DNA from: Nephrocerus scutellatus
Lineage: Eukaryota > Arthropoda > Insecta > Diptera > Pipunculidae
DNA: 64,000 nucleotides
Direction: 5' to 3'
Assembly: GCA_947095585.1 (NCBI GenBank)
Contig: OX352762.1
Span: forward strand, 121,860,930 to 121,924,929
Shown: piece by piece, positions 1-11,625 of the stretch
Position numbering within the stretch: position 1 is the stretch's first letter
How the letters are laid out: each line of letters starts with the position of its first letter
Notes under the pieces: generated by a model
Told to the model about the DNA's origin: nothing
Database searches by the model: none
What the model saw: only the letters and a program-made list of their open reading frames with translations
Program-made: the position numbers and the translations under genes

Positions 1-2740
1 AGAGAGAAAAGTAAGTCAACTGTCATGTATAAAGTAATAAAAAAGTATAAAAGTAAAATTAGCAATGTGTCAGACCAGAACAAATAGAATAAACAAGGTA
101 TGCTCGACAGATGTTCCGTCTTGTTCGGCTTGTTCTGTGCATGACGTCATGTGGGTCCGTAAATATGAGCATGTGTATGGCATTCCCAGTGAGGCAAAAA
201 CCATAATAGGGTTTTAAATAATTAAATAAATATATATATAATATATAAATATCTCTATTATCCCTTAATTATCAAAATATAAATCACTTTATTATCACTT
301 TTTATTCATAAAATACAATCACCGCGCTTGGTTAATCACATGGTTAATCACTATGAAATGACGCTCAAGAAAAAAACAGTGAAAGAGACAGTTATAGATT
401 TGTCAAACATACCTTGTTTATTTTAGGTCTGTTCCCGTAGTAAAAATTATCAAAAGAGTAAATTGACATAAAAACAGAGAGTGCAACCACACAAACGCAT
501 AAAACCACAAAATTGTTGTCTTTGAAGAAACTGTCAAAATCCCTTACGCCAAAATTCAACATTCACAAGTTAGTTATGTCTTTTCTTTTCTTTTCTTCTT
601 TTGATAGAAAAAGTACAAAAATTCTGCACTCAATTTCACAAAAGTCCACTTGATTTGTTTGCTTATGTTACAATTTCAAAATAAAAACATTTGTCATCAT
701 TCTTTTATCGTTATCGTGGCATTTGTGCCACAAATTCACATACAAAACGTGCGAGTGCACATTTTTTTTTTCGCTTAACCCCAACAATTAGTGCTCTTTG
801 TTAAATATTGTAGGAAAAAACGAACGTCACATAAGTTAGTTGTCAATAAATTCGTTTTTAACAGAATGTTCACATGTTACTCAAAGAAATTTTTGTAGTA
901 AAAGTTGGCAAAATTCGCATGGAGGGGGAATGAACTAAACGCTTTTGAGTAAAAAGTCGTATTAATTAGCAATAATTATTACTATTTTTGAGTATTGGAA
1001 AATACCTTTTGTTTATCATGGTATGTCAGACTGTAATTAATGTTAGGTCTGTTTGGTGCGAGAAGCTGAAGGGGTTTTTGTTTTGCAAACAAGCTTTTGT
1101 TAGGAGTAATTTTTATTTTTTTGACATTTCTTCTGGAGGGGAAGTTACAGAGCTCGCATCTACTTAGCTAGTGTTTTATTCTTTACGTCAAATCAGTTTG
1201 AAATTGTATGTCAAATAAGGGCGCTATCACAATGGAATGTTAGAAATTCATACAATAAGTCTTACATTTACGTTTTTCCATTGTGAGAGCACGCTAATCA
1301 AGTGATTGACAAGCGAGCAAGTAGTCAATTGCTCTGCTCTAGCTCATTCTTATTCGTGCAGAATTTAACAGAAAAAGCATTTTGTCTGTTTTCGGCAAAA
1401 TCCAGTCAAATAAGGTGACGATTTCAGAGCACATGTTTTACGCTCTCTGGCAGTGGTTGCGTCACACCAGACAGAACTAATGTGTCATATATCATTAGGA
1501 TTTATGATAGCTATGACATATGGATATACACAATTATTCAGAAAAAAACAAATCTTCATGCAAATATATCTTCATAAATCGCTCATCAAGACTAAAGATC
1601 AAGGATTGGTACATCTTTTATTTTTAAAAATGATGACATTGTAGAGAATCACGAAACATTTTCTGATCACGATAATGTTTCTTATGTGACAAATTATTAT
1701 TTATAATAATAACAACTATGTCACCCTAATTAGTGTGTTGATGTATAAGATTTGTAAAATTTGCAAGTGATCGGGCCCCGGATTCGTGGGGCTCCCATAC
1801 AAATTTAAAATAAAAATTACCCGATTTTTTTATATGTTTATTAATGTCGTTTTTTTTGTTGTCGATATCAACTTACAGATAGAACAACAAGTTTTCACAC
1901 TATTCTGTCATTTGGAGTTTTCATAAATTAGTTCAGAGCAGTCAAAGAGTTCTCAAGAAAAGGCTCGTGTTTCTTATTTGCTCAGAGTATGAGCGTGCTC
2001 TAAGTGCTCAGAATAAAATGATCTGAGCATTTTCAAAATTTGACATCTGATGTCAAATGTCTCTTTCGATGATTTTCTACTACAATAAAAAAAATGACCC
2101 AGAATCGAGGGGTCCCATATCAATTTCTGCGATTAGAGAATTTAGATGAAAAATTTTAATTTTTATGGGTTGTTTTTTTATTTCATAAATCGCTGATTCA
2201 TTGGATTCAAAAATTAAATATGAAATATCAATATAACTAACAACTCAACAACAAGTCAGCAATCGGCACGAACGATTGTTGTTTATTTTTATGCCAAATG
2301 CCGGTCGCCATGACCGACAATAAATCTCGTCGCACACCGCCAGTCAGTCGTCTCGTCAGTGACTATAGATGACCAGTTGCGATGATCGGCTTTTAGGTAC
2401 TTGTATGTGCTAATCATAAGAAATTAAAAATAATGCCTCGCTGACTCGCTGTGCGTTTTTTTTGTTCTTCTCGCTGGTAATAAATGCATTTTGTTTTTGC
2501 GTTTATTGCGGTCATTCGGAACTCGGAAGAAAAAAATGTTGTTTTGTTTCCTGTCAGCATTGAACTGAGTTACAAAAGTCTGATATGAAATTTTGGTAAA
2601 AAAAACGAAACTTTTTGTTATAAATTGGAATCTTGAAATAAAAGCATAAAACCAGGAATTTGACTATAGATTTTGTGACACTATTTGGAAATTTTTTAGT
2701 ACGAAAACAACATTGTAACGGTTCATAATTTTATTTTTCA
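1..2740. other. gene-free A+T-rich stretch
   Basis: I see no coding region here; the open frames are short and unlike known families. Two short pieces, about 1765-1830 and 2095-2175, belong to the dispersed repeat described at 5911-6577 and 62440-62930. They share a GGGCCCC or GGGGTCCCAT core followed by an A+T-rich CCGATT segment. The second piece also matches 36105-36160, where a CGATTAGAGAATTTA stretch is followed by TTTTTATGGGTTGTTTTT. Confidence 0.6.
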
Positions 2741-3136
2741 TCTCTATCTATATAGAGGGTGACTGACACGAAGTGTTACCAAAACAAACAAACTGCCAAA
2801 CCCTTCAACCGATTGCGTTCTAACTTTGCATATGGGGTTTCTACCATAAAAGGCATGTTTTGAAAGTGGTAAGACTCCTGAGTCAAAGGGGGTCCATAAG
2901 AATTTTTTTTATTGTTTCTACAAATTGCATGTTTTTATGAACCAATCGTGTTAAAACTTATTCTATAGTTTTCTGGGCTGGTGAGGTGGTCAGTTGATGG
3001 GTTGGTCAGATTGTGCGAGTTCAGTGGGTGGTCATCTGAGGTCAGAGGTCCGTGGGCTGGGGTCAGATGGTGGTGCGTCAGTGGGCGGGGGGTCAGTGGG
3101 ATGGGGCAGTCGGGAAACGCCGGGTGTTTCCTCTAG
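2741..3136 (+). mobile_element. Helitron-like non-autonomous element
   Basis: The segment starts with TC directly after an A, continues with an A+T-rich TATATAG stretch and ends with AACGCCGGGTGTTTCCTCTAG directly before a T. A 5' TC, a 3' CTAG and insertion between A and T are the Helitron hallmarks. The same 3' end recurs at 33208-33229. No Rep/helicase frame is present, so it is non-autonomous. The 5' boundary is less certain than the 3' boundary. Confidence 0.6.
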
Positions 3137-3405
3137 TATACATATATATAAAAAATGAAATGCTGTTCGTTGGTAACCGCATCACTTGAGAACGGCTGGA
3201 CCGATTTGGCTCATTTTTATTTTAAAATGTTCGTCATAGTCTGAGTAAGGTTTATACGGAAAGAAAGAACGGCATTGAGTGTTTGCGGCATTAGCCTTAA
3301 AAATCCATGCTTCTCGCATGGTCAATTGTATGTCTCCTGCTCCAGTGTCGGAAAACCATTTGCTTTGTTTGTTAAGACAATAAAACAAATATAGAACAGT
3401 GCGCG
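3137..3405 (+). mobile_element. second Helitron-like 5' fragment, abutting the first
   Basis: Immediately after the CTAG end at 3136 comes a TATACATATATATAAAAAATG stretch followed by text resembling the start of fly Helitrons, including a GAACGGCTGGACCGATTTGG segment near 3190-3211. No matching CTAG terminus follows before the minisatellite at 3406, so it is truncated. Strand is inferred from the 5'-like sequence. Confidence 0.4.
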
Positions 3406-3478
3406 TACCCTAAAAGACCCCTAAAAGACCCTCAAAAGACTCCCCAAAAGACCGTCGAAAGACCCTCGAAAGACGCAT
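3406..3478 (+). repeat. degenerate AAAGACCCTC minisatellite (short array)
   Basis: About seven units of 10-12 bp built on AAAAGACCCT or CGAAAGACCCT. The same unit forms arrays at 6595-6790 and 13375-13795 and, as its reverse complement, at 17685-17870. Confidence 0.8.
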
Positions 3479-5089
3479 TATCCATTATGGTCGTTTATTT
3501 TACAAATTTAAGAACAAACCCAAATTACATTTTGGAAACACTATTTCGTAACTTAGTTTTATGATTTTCTAGTTTCGAAGTTTCATAACATGTAGCGTGT
3601 AAAGATGGAAATACACGATATAGCGGTTGGACAACCGTTGGTCTAAAATCTGCGTCATATGGTTGTTTCGTGGGTGATAACAAATAAACGATAGTCCGAT
3701 ATCACGCGTCTGTGCGTTCTGGCACTAAAACCGCACACCGATATGTTGTCAACATAGTTGTATCGTGTTTTTACAGCCATCTGACATACAAATAGATCGC
3801 CAAATTACAATGCTTGATACATTGATCCAAGCAGTCAAGAACGTGAAATTTTGAACTTCTCAAATCCTAACAGAACGACGCGACGCCCTTAGGAGCCGCA
3901 ACGCACAGTTTGAAAAGCACGGTCCAAATACTTTTAATTCCTTCATCGGTGTTGTTCTATTTTCGGATTTTCTTGATTTATTAATGAAAACATCGAGCTC
4001 ATCAAAATACAGGCTGAGGCTGTGGCTGAGGCTGAGGTGTACTGCAGCGATGACCTAATAACTGGCCTTGCTCTGAGCATTTTTTTTTATTTAATGGGAA
4101 TTTCGATTCGCACAAAAAAACACTGAAATGGGGAAATTTGCTCATCCGGCTGTCATGTTCGTTTTGTCACAAAAAAAAAAACAATCCCCTGAGCTAAATT
4201 TTTGTTCGACTAGCGTTTCTAGACGATCCAGTTGTTCGGCACATTTAACTCCTTCTTTTTCTAACACAAGCAAATATGTTCATTTTGGCTTGGCACGTTT
4301 CACAGTTTTATAACCGGGTAACGATCCTGACTAACCCACCGGCTTCTAATATTAGTGATCTTTTTTGCATATCTATTTGTAAATCGTCTTCACCAGCTGT
4401 CGCCATTGACTTCCCTCTGTTTTCTGCTGATTCTATTAGCGGAATCCATAAATAAAACCGCCGTAGATGAGTTGATGAACGTATTTACGCTGATGAATCA
4501 CTGATCATACATATATTGCACAGATGTTAGCAAAAATTAGTTTCATGTTAGAACATCAGAATATCACTTCACTAATGCCGAGTCAACTAATTAAGAAATG
4601 TGTTAAAAACAACTTGAACGGATAAAGTCGCTTTTGGACGAATGCAAATAAAAGTTGTGGTCAGTATTTCTACGATTATGTGGATCTAATGCAATTTAGG
4701 GGTTATTATTTGCGACATTTGCTGAATGTAATGCAATTTAAATGGATTAAGCGCTTAATCTTCGATACATAATTGAATTACGAGCGCAAGACCTTTTTTT
4801 ATTTTAATTAAATCGTAAACACAATAGTGGTTTTGTGGTGGTTGTTCAATGGGAGCTTGATTCCGAATAATTTTATACGAGTATAGGCGAGAGCATAGCG
4901 TTTAATTTAGAAAAAAATACAAACCTAAGTTGAGATAAAATTTCTATCCATAGCGTACAATAACTACATCAGTTGACCTTAAACAAAACTTTTCAGTTTT
5001 CACTTTTTTTTTTTTTTTGGAGCTAAATGTTATGACAATCAATGCGATAAGTCCACAGCACAAAGACTTTCAAAGGACTTAAAAGTTCA
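3479..5089. other. gene-free stretch
   Basis: Nothing recognisable is coded. A small run of CTGAGG-type hexamers lies at about 4010-4038, and there are several poly(A)/poly(T) tracts. The open frame at 4128-4313 has no supporting features. Confidence 0.5.
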
Positions 5090-5391
5090 ATTAACAGGAC
5101 TCGCAAGATCATGGTTAATCAATGATTTTACGCCATCTATATTTGAGCTCGAATAAATTAATGCCATATCGTCTGCAAATTTGCAACTATTTGACCTCTC
5201 AAATCAAGACTAAAAATAGAGTTACAGTAAATAAGAAAAAGTAAAGGTCCAAGAACCGACCCCTGGGGAACTCCTACATTTACCCTTTGTTCGTTACTGA
5301 AGACCTCGTCTATACGTACAATTTGCAATCTGTTCAACGGGTATAATTTAATTAGAGTTAATACGACTCCTCTAACCCCAATGTGAGACAA
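5090..5391 (-). pseudogene. Jockey-like reverse transcriptase fragment
   Basis: Read on the minus strand, this encodes the central RT motif GVPQGSVLGPLLFLIYCNSI, typical of Jockey-superfamily non-LTR retrotransposons. About 30 residues later the catalytic FADD box survives only after a +1/-1 frame change: FADDMALIYSS lies near 5140-5175 in a different frame. No endonuclease or 3' tail is attached. It is a dead internal fragment of roughly 100 codons. Confidence 0.75.
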
Positions 5392-5419
5392 TCGCCGTTG
5401 TCTGTTTGTTTGGCTGTGT

Positions 5420-5860
5420 GGATATAACGCTTTTATGTCGCCTCATCCCACCTGAACCACTATTTGTATCAAAGCCATATTTACACCATATGATCGTTTG
5501 GTGCTCCGATAAGTTACAGTTGTTTTTTTGACCCGTTAGGTGGCATTGGAGTCGAGATATTTACGAAAATTTGTGTTTATGGTTGGATTTGGTTCATATT
5601 CACACCATATGTTCGTTTTATGCTCCGATAAGTTTATGTTTTTTTGGCCTTGTTTATGGTTGGATTTGGTTCATATTCACACCATACGTTCGTTTGATGC
5701 TCTGATAAGTTTAAGTTTTTTTTGACCCATTAGGTGGCGCTGTAGTAGAGATATTTACAAAAATGTGTGTTTATGCTTGGATTTGGTTCATATTCTTACC
5801 ATATATTCGTTTGGTGCTCTGGTAAGTTTAAGTTTTTTTTGGACCCGTTAGCTGCTTGCT
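5420..5860 (+). repeat. imperfect tandem repeat, GGTTCATATTCACACCATA type
   Basis: Four related units share GGATTTGGTTCATATTCACAC, a CGTTTGGTGCTCCGATAAGTT segment, and in most a GACCCGTTAGGTGGC(G/A)(C/T)TG segment followed by GAGATATTTAC. Spacing varies from about 90 to 150 bp. The AGGTGGCGCTGT piece also occurs twice in the Helitron-like element at 33230-33640, so this may be internal Helitron sequence. Confidence 0.7.
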
Positions 5861-5910
5861 TTACGATTGGGGTTGTTTTGTTGGTAGCGTTTTTGTATTT
5901 CAAAATAAAT

Positions 5911-6577
5911 AAAAATTTTTGTATATGTACCCCTCGGGCCTCAGGGCCCGTTCACTCAAAAATGTACAAAAAGTTTTGTCCATCGGAGAAACACATGTCA
6001 CATGTGTTTAAAATTTGAAGAAAATCGGGCTAATTTTTAAAAAATTTATGTGGGCATCCCTCAGGCCTTCACTACACTACACTACAAGAATTTTACAAAC
6101 AGTTTTGTCCATCGGAAATACCCATGTGTTTAAAATTTGAAGAAAATCAGGCTTATTTTTAAAATATTCACTCCAAAAATTTAAAAAAAAGTTTTGTCCA
6201 TCGGAGATAGACATGTGTTTAAAATTTGAAACAAAATAGAGCTAATTTTTAAAAAATTTATATGGGCACCCCTCGGACCTCAGGGCCCGGTTACCCCAAA
6301 AATTTTTCAAAAAGTTTTTTTTTAATTTTTTTAAAAAATTTGTATGGGTTCTTCAAAATTTTTACAAAAAGTGTTGTCCATCGGAGGAACACATGTATAT
6401 AAAAAAGAAAATCCGGTAAATTATGTAAAATATTTGTATGCGAGCCCCCCGTTCCCGGGGCCCAAGGCGCCCCAATAGAAAGTGTTATCATCGTAGATAT
6501 GCATGTGTGCCAAGTTTCAATAAAATCGGACTTTGGGAAGTGGGTTAAAAATTGATTGCAAGATTCCACGACAAAAA
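5911..6577 (-). repeat. tandem array of the dispersed 'TTTTGTCCATCGGAG' repeat
   Basis: Several units of roughly 100-110 bp carry ACAAAAAGTTTTGTCCATCGG, ACACATGTGTTTAAAATTTGA, AAAATCGGGCTAATTTTTAA and a CCCCTCGGGCCTCAGGGCCC core. The right edge (AAAATTGATTGCAAGATTCCACGA at about 6547-6570) corresponds to the region just inside the conserved terminus seen at 39840-39913 and 62440, so this copy is cut off there. No coding potential. Family identity is unknown to me. Confidence 0.75.
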
Positions 6578-6594
6578 AAAACAAAAAAACAAGC

Positions 6595-6790
6595 GAATCA
6601 TCAAAAGACCCATAATAACAAAAGATCCTCAAAAGACTTCCCAAAAGACCCCTAAAAGACCCACTAAATACCCCCAAAAGACACTCAAAAGCCCCAAAAG
6701 ACCCTCAAAGGACCTCCAAAAGACCAACAAAAGACCATCAAAAGACGTTTAAAAACCGTAAAAAACCAAACCTAAATTCAAAAGACCCCT
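6595..6790 (+). repeat. AAAAGACCC(T/C)CA minisatellite
   Basis: About 15 degenerate units of 10-13 bp (for example AAAAGACCCATAA, AAAAGACCCTC, AAAAGACCTCC). It lies between the repeat array on its left and the intact mariner on its right, and is the same family as 3406-3478 and 13375-13795. Confidence 0.85.
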
Positions 6791-6948
6791 CAACCGAATT
6801 TCATACAAATCGGTTGTGAAATATAATCTTGATTTAATGCAGTTTGTAGTAACACTGACAAATGCTAACATTAGTAGAGTGAATTTCTAAGAGATTTCAT
6901 GATTGATTTTCATTTTATGTTAAATGGCAAAATTGGTTGCTGTTTATA

Positions 6949-6971
6949 ACGGGTGTTTTTTTAAGAGGTTG
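6949..6971 (+). repeat. left terminal inverted repeat of mariner
   Basis: It begins ACGGGTGTTTTTTTAAGAGG directly after a TA. It pairs with 8235-8257 with about four mismatches over 23 bp. Confidence 0.88.
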
Positions 6972-7065
6972 CCGATTTTTTTTTTGAATAAAACACATAT
7001 AAAATTATGAAATGACCAAAATTTTTTTTTATTTGGTAGATAATTTTTTGGCATTTAACATTTAA

Positions 7066-8145
7066 TTAACATACAATTTCTGGCATATGGCTACCACGAC
7101 TATTTTTCACAAATGTCATTCTGGAGGTCCAATTTTCCAGCACTTTTTCAAGCATTTGAGGGCGTATGTCAGCAATGACACGTTGAATATTGGTTTCCAA
7201 AGCGTCAATCGATTGAGGTTTATCCACATAAACCAATGACTTCACGTATCCCCACAAAAAGTAATCGAGTGGCGTCAAATCGCACGAACGCGGAGGCCAA
7301 TTCACCGGACCATTTCTCGAAATAATGTTGTCGTTGAAAGTTTCTTTCAATAAGTCGATTGTTTCACGTGCTGTATGGCAAGTGGCACCATCTTGTTGAA
7401 ACCACATTTCATCCATATCCATATCTTCAAGATTTGACAACAAAAACTCATTTAACATGGTTCTGTATCGATTTCCATTCACGGTAACGCGTCGTCCTTC
7501 CTCATTTTTAAAGAAATATGGACCGATGATCCCACCAGCCCATAGACCGCACCAAACAGTACATTTATCAGGATGCATTGGTAATTCTTGAACGGCGTGT
7601 GGATTATCTTTGCTCCAAATGCGACAATTTTGTTTGTTGACGTATCCATTTAACAAAAAATGCGCCTCATCACTGAAGAGAATTTTACGGTAAAAAAATG
7701 GATCTTCGTTCAATTGATTTAACGACCAATCACTGAATTCACGGCGCAAACGATGGTCGTGTGGCTTTAATTCTTGCACCAATTGAATTTTGTATGGCAC
7801 CAAACCCAAATCTTTACGTAAAATTTTCCATAAAGTCGATGGACAAAGTCCAATTTGCTGAGCACGACGACGAATCGATAAATTGTCGTTTTCTTCGACA
7901 CTGGCCTCAACGACAGCAATATTTTCTTCTGTACGAACTCTTCTCATTCTTGTCGGTGGCTTGGCATCCAAAAGAGTGAATGTAGACCGAAATTTGGTAA
8001 TTACGTTCTTTATGGTGGTCTCTGACGGACGATTATGTGCACCATAAAATTCAAGAAGTGCTCTATAAACATTTTTAATTGAACACTGATTTTGAAAATA
8101 AATTTCCACGATTTGAAAACGTTGTTCTTGAGTTAACCTATTCAT
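7066..8145 (-). CDS. mariner transposase, DD41D family
   Basis: A 359-residue transposase that would excise and insert the element at TA sites. I chose the ATG at 8145 (MNRLTQEQRFQIVEIY), which opens the conserved N-terminal helix-turn-helix; the frame stays open another 12 codons upstream, but those are not family-like. A paired HTH DNA-binding region covers roughly residues 1-110, including SIRRRAQQIGL and STLWKILRKDLGL. The catalytic core has Asp159 in FSDEAHF, Asp252 in FQQDGATCHTAR and Asp294 in DLTPLDYFLWGYVK. There are 92 and then 41 residues between the acids, hence DD41D rather than the DD34D of Mos1. Length is normal and there is no stop or frameshift. Whether it is expressed cannot be told from sequence. 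Confidence 0.93.
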   Translation of the reverse strand: MNRLTQEQRFQIVEIYFQNQCSIKNVYRALLEFYGAHNRPSETTIKNVITKFRSTFTLLDAKPPTRMRRVRTEENIAVVEASVEENDNLSIRRRAQQIGLCPSTLWKILRKDLGLVPYKIQLVQELKPHDHRLRREFSDWSLNQLNEDPFFYRKILFSDEAHFLLNGYVNKQNCRIWSKDNPHAVQELPMHPDKCTVWCGLWAGGIIGPYFFKNEEGRRVTVNGNRYRTMLNEFLLSNLEDMDMDEMWFQQDGATCHTARETIDLLKETFNDNIISRNGPVNWPPRSCDLTPLDYFLWGYVKSLVYVDKPQSIDALETNIQRVIADIRPQMLEKVLENWTSRMTFVKNSRGSHMPEIVC

Positions 8146-8234
8146 AATGATTTGCCAAACAATACTGAGTAGAAATGCCACTTTGAGCTGTCAAAACAAC
8201 TGTCATAAAATAAAACGACATCTATCGGAAAAAC

Positions 8235-8257
8235 AAACCTCCTAAAAAAACACCCTT
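8235..8257 (-). repeat. right terminal inverted repeat of mariner
   Basis: Its reverse complement begins AAGGGTGTTTTTTTAGGAGG, matching the left end. A TA follows at 8258-8259. Confidence 0.88.
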
Positions 8258-8259
8258 TA

Positions 8260-9285
8260 TAAAACATTCCATTTATCATCTATACTCAAGTACTCGATTG
8301 TACTTGTTCACACCACAAACAAAACACAACCGACAACAATAACAACAGAAAAGAGGAAAATGACGACAAATTTGAAAGTTTGCTTAGATATTAATAGAAT
8401 ATAATGAAATTACAGAAAACAGATCAATATAGGTAGGTAGGTTGGTATACGTACTTAAAAATAATAATGACTTTTCCACAACATTATTATTCAAAGAAGA
8501 ATGGAATTCCTGTTCTTTCAGTCTTTCTGGGCTTAATTGGGTGTTAGGTCGATAAATAATTCTAGGGAGCGCTATCGCGGGTTCGGTGAAGAGTGGATAG
8601 CTCTGGTTTTCCGAGCCACAAACTCCCTCGCAATCGCAAGGTCGTACTTTTCCATCGCCCAAGCAGATGCGAACGATGGCGTGGGTATCTTCAAATGAGT
8701 GAAAACAATTTTCGTGCTTACGTCATGCAGACGGGCAGAAACAAACAGCGGCCCAATGTACGACTGATACATTTTTACGTTCATTTTGTTTATTTCTGTT
8801 CGATTTTTTCCCCTCCTATTATTTTTGTTATATACTCGTAGTTTGTGATTTGTTGTTTGTTGTTTTTAGTCTTTGGGTTTTTTCCATTGACATTTGCATT
8901 GCCAAGTCAAGTGATGCATCTATGTCGCTGTAGATTCGGTTGGTGGGGGGTTAACTATTCGCATTCGTATGTACGGCTTAACTCAAATTGAATTGCAAAT
9001 TGGCTTTTAGCTACGTTCGTACGTATGTTTATTTTTTGATTTCCTCTGTTTATTTGTTGTTCTTGTATAATTTACACTTAAAAGCAGACCAAATTCTTTT
9101 AGCTGGGTTCTGTTGGTATATTTATATTTAGTTCATTTAATTTATGACACTAAAATATTTATTTAAATGTTTTATTGCAAAGAATGTTATTTTTGTTTTC
9201 TGACATTAAATGGAAGCCATTATTTTATTTATTTACATAATGCTGTTGTTTGTATTGTCAGAAAAGCCCTAACCCCATTAAAAAC
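8260..9285. other. gene-free stretch
   Basis: No feature I can name. A minus-strand frame at about 8572-8784 is open for 70 codons and contains AWAMEKYDLAIAREFVARKTR, which looks protein-like, but I do not recognise it. Microsatellite-like GTTGTTTGTTGTTT occurs near 8850. Confidence 0.4.
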
Positions 9286-9288
9286 GAC

Positions 9289-9760
9289 TTATAGTAGAAT
9301 AGTGGTATATCGCATGGTCTTAGTGGCCAATTGATTGGTCCATTTTTCCTTCTGCAAACTTGTTTTGATTGCTAAGTTTGGTCTGAGAGTAAAGTAATGA
9401 AGCCATGTCTCATTTGTGGTTACAAATCTGGCCAACATATCCCCTAAATCGATTTGAAGCAGTTTGAAACACTCGCGAGACAACCTCAGTCGAATGATTT
9501 GTTGATCAATTGAAAGCAGTTTGGGAAACAATCTTTCAGAAAGCTTGGTGAACCCACGTTCCTTCTAAGTGGTGTTTGGATTAAACGAGATGCTGACGAT
9601 CTCAGCTATTTCACTTATCTTCAGACTTACGATATTCAACTATCGCATTGTTTCAATATTTCTGTATTTGCGGTCTTCCACTATGTGGGTCGTTTAAATG
9701 CTCTTTCGTCCACTTTTATCGGTCGTTCCTTTTAAGTTGCCATCATTGGATAATTTTTTT
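9289..9760 (-). pseudogene. decayed mariner transposase fragment (DD34D-like)
   Basis: The minus strand encodes a segment with KLLSIDQQ, RECFKLL and LARFVTTNETWLHYF. This matches the region around the first catalytic Asp of mariner transposases, where the family has DETW; here the Asp reads Asn. The reading frame breaks after about 80 codons and the rest (9540-9760) is only faintly similar. No inverted repeats were found. It is unrelated in detail to the intact copy at 6949-8257. Confidence 0.7.
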
Positions 9761-9841
9761 TAAACAGTTACTTTGTTACAGGACGATGTTAGAGTTTTGA
9801 AATTTTTTAAAATTTCTCACTTAGGCACGTTTGTGGCCCAA

Positions 9842-10350
9842 TCATCATCATGTTTGGCTCTACAACCGGGGTCTGGTCCTAGCCTCGCGCAAAAAGTCTC
9901 TCAACCGGTCCCGATTTGGAGCCGATTTCATCTAGTTTTGTATCTCTAAACTCCGGTCCGTCCTGGTCTACGCCATGCTTTGAGCGTAAGCTTGGCCGGC
10001 CTCGTCGTGTTCCATAAATCCTACCGCAAGGGACCTCTTCGCTCATGCGAGCTATGTGTCCTGCTTACCGGAGCCTACTGATCTTAATTCTATTCACGAT
10101 GTCGACAACGCGGTAACGCTCGTGCATGTCATCATTATAGAGTCTTAGGAATCGTCCTTCCTCACATACGGGGCCAATAATTCTCCGTTAGACTTTTATC
10201 TCGATCGCGGCTAAGAGCTCAGAACGCTTTTTGTTAAGCCCCAAAGTGTCGGATCCGTATGTAAGTACTGGTAATAACATTGTCTTATATACCAGCAGCT
10301 TAGATGTTAAATTCCTGGTTTGGAAGAGCCTTGACAGACTAAAGTAAACT
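9842..10350 (-). pseudogene. Family 2 LINE, C-terminal/3' fragment
   Basis: The reverse complement matches the 3' part of the Family 2 element at 60420-60860: a GAGCGTTACCGCG region, a CTCGCATGAGCGAAGA region and a GGACCGGTTGAGAGA region. The left edge is a short (ATC)n run at 9842-9852, which on the element's strand is a 3' GAT-type tail, as many RTE-like elements have. At 10261-10350 it matches 22831-22905. It is then abruptly joined to a Family 1 fragment. Confidence 0.75.
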
Positions 10351-10351
10351 C

Positions 10352-11625
10352 TCTCCAACTCTTACCCAATTGCCGTGAATCCTCCTCAACTGTTCTGCGC
10401 CATGTATTTCTCGGACGACCCGTTCTTCTACCATCCTGAGATCATGGATTCCATTGCATTGCGTAGTTTGCTGTGGCGCTTTCGTTTTTTCGGATTGTAT
10501 GACCAATCCACTGCCACTTCCGTCGTTGGATGGTTGTGCCTATTAGTTCCTGACCCGTTCTCTGGTAAATATGTTCATATAAGAGATACGGTTGGCCAGA
10601 CAACCCTTAAGAGGTTCGTTAGGAACCTATTTACGAACGTTTGTTATCTTCTTGTGATAGTAGCGGTCGCACCTTCCAAGTGCTGCACCCATACAACAAG
10701 ACAGACAGAAACACTGATTTAGCTTTGCCGATTCGGTTGACAATGTACTGTTCGGTTCTACCTTCGGTCGAGACAATACTCCAAAGATATTGGAAACTCT
10801 CTACTCTCTCTACCGGTTGTCCAGCAATGTTAACTTCAGTTACTGAGTTAGTGCCGAGGTTGATAATTTTGGTCTTGGCAGTATTAATCTTCAAACTTGC
10901 AACATTTGCCTCCCTTTCTACATTTGTTGTCATTTGGTGCAGCTCCATAATCCTGCGTGAGAGTAAACAAACGTCGTCAACGTTGTCCAGATGTTTGAGT
11001 TGAGATGTAAGAGTCCAACGAATTCCTCCGTTTCCAGTAGATAAAGCTGCGCGAAGCACAGCGCTAATCACCAAAAAAAAAAGAATAGGCGATAGAATGC
11101 AACCTTGTCGTACCCCACTTAGGATCTCGCATTCCACTTTTCTCTATGCTGCACATGACATTTAGAGATATTATAGGTTGCTTTTATAATACCTATTAGT
11201 TTATCGGGTATACCTTTCCTGCGCAAGGCGATCCAGATAAACTGTCAAACGCCTTCTCAAAATCGATGAACAGCAGGGGCAGTGGTGACCGTCATTCAAC
11301 GCACTATTTAATAATGATCCGCGCAGGGTGCTGAGGATCCAGTGCGGAAACCTGCTTGTTCGGCATCGAGTGTTCCTTAATCCGCTCAAATACTACATTG
11401 GCTATTAACTTTGCAACTGCAGGAAGAACGCAAATACCTCTCCAGTTTTCGCACTTCATAAACCATGAGACTTCCTTTTTTAGAGACTTTGACAATCATT
11501 CCCTTCTTCCACTCGTCGGGGAAGCTTTCTGCCTTCCAAGCTCTCTCTACAAGAGAATATAAAAGCTCTGCTGATGTCGTTGTGCAAGCTCTGCGGGTAT
11601 ACGGTGCGTCATAGTGCCGCCATAT
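10352..11625 (-). pseudogene. Family 1 LINE (RTE/SR2-like), RT and C-terminus
   Basis: Minus-strand frames give the RT motif SGVRQGCILSPILFFLVIS, then GGIRWTLTSQLKHL and a damaged catalytic box (NVDD where copies at 14451 and 40460 have YADD). KINTAKTKIINLGT and a C-terminal end near 10352 follow. Upstream motifs ENWRGICVLPAVAKLIANV and LDPQHPARI (11304-11495) are in other frames. No endonuclease remains. Frameshifts and the lost active-site residues show it is dead. The clade call rests on motif wording similar to the SR2/RTE group. Confidence 0.82.

Larger units (their letters stand above)
6949..8257 (-). mobile_element. mariner element, DD41D (rosa-type), apparently complete
   Basis: A 1309-bp element bounded by near-matching terminal inverted repeats. 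The left end reads ACGGGTGTTTTTTTAAGAGG and the right end, reverse-complemented, reads AAGGGTGTTTTTTTAGGAGG. Both are flanked by TA dinucleotides (6947-6948 and 8258-8259), the expected target duplication. The transposase lies between with about 110 bp on each side. Size, TA target and one uninterrupted frame fit a recent insertion. Confidence 0.93.

Noticed and set aside
6291..6677. 128-codon minus-strand open frame
   Set aside because: It is made of the dispersed repeat array plus the AAAGACC minisatellite and has low-complexity composition.
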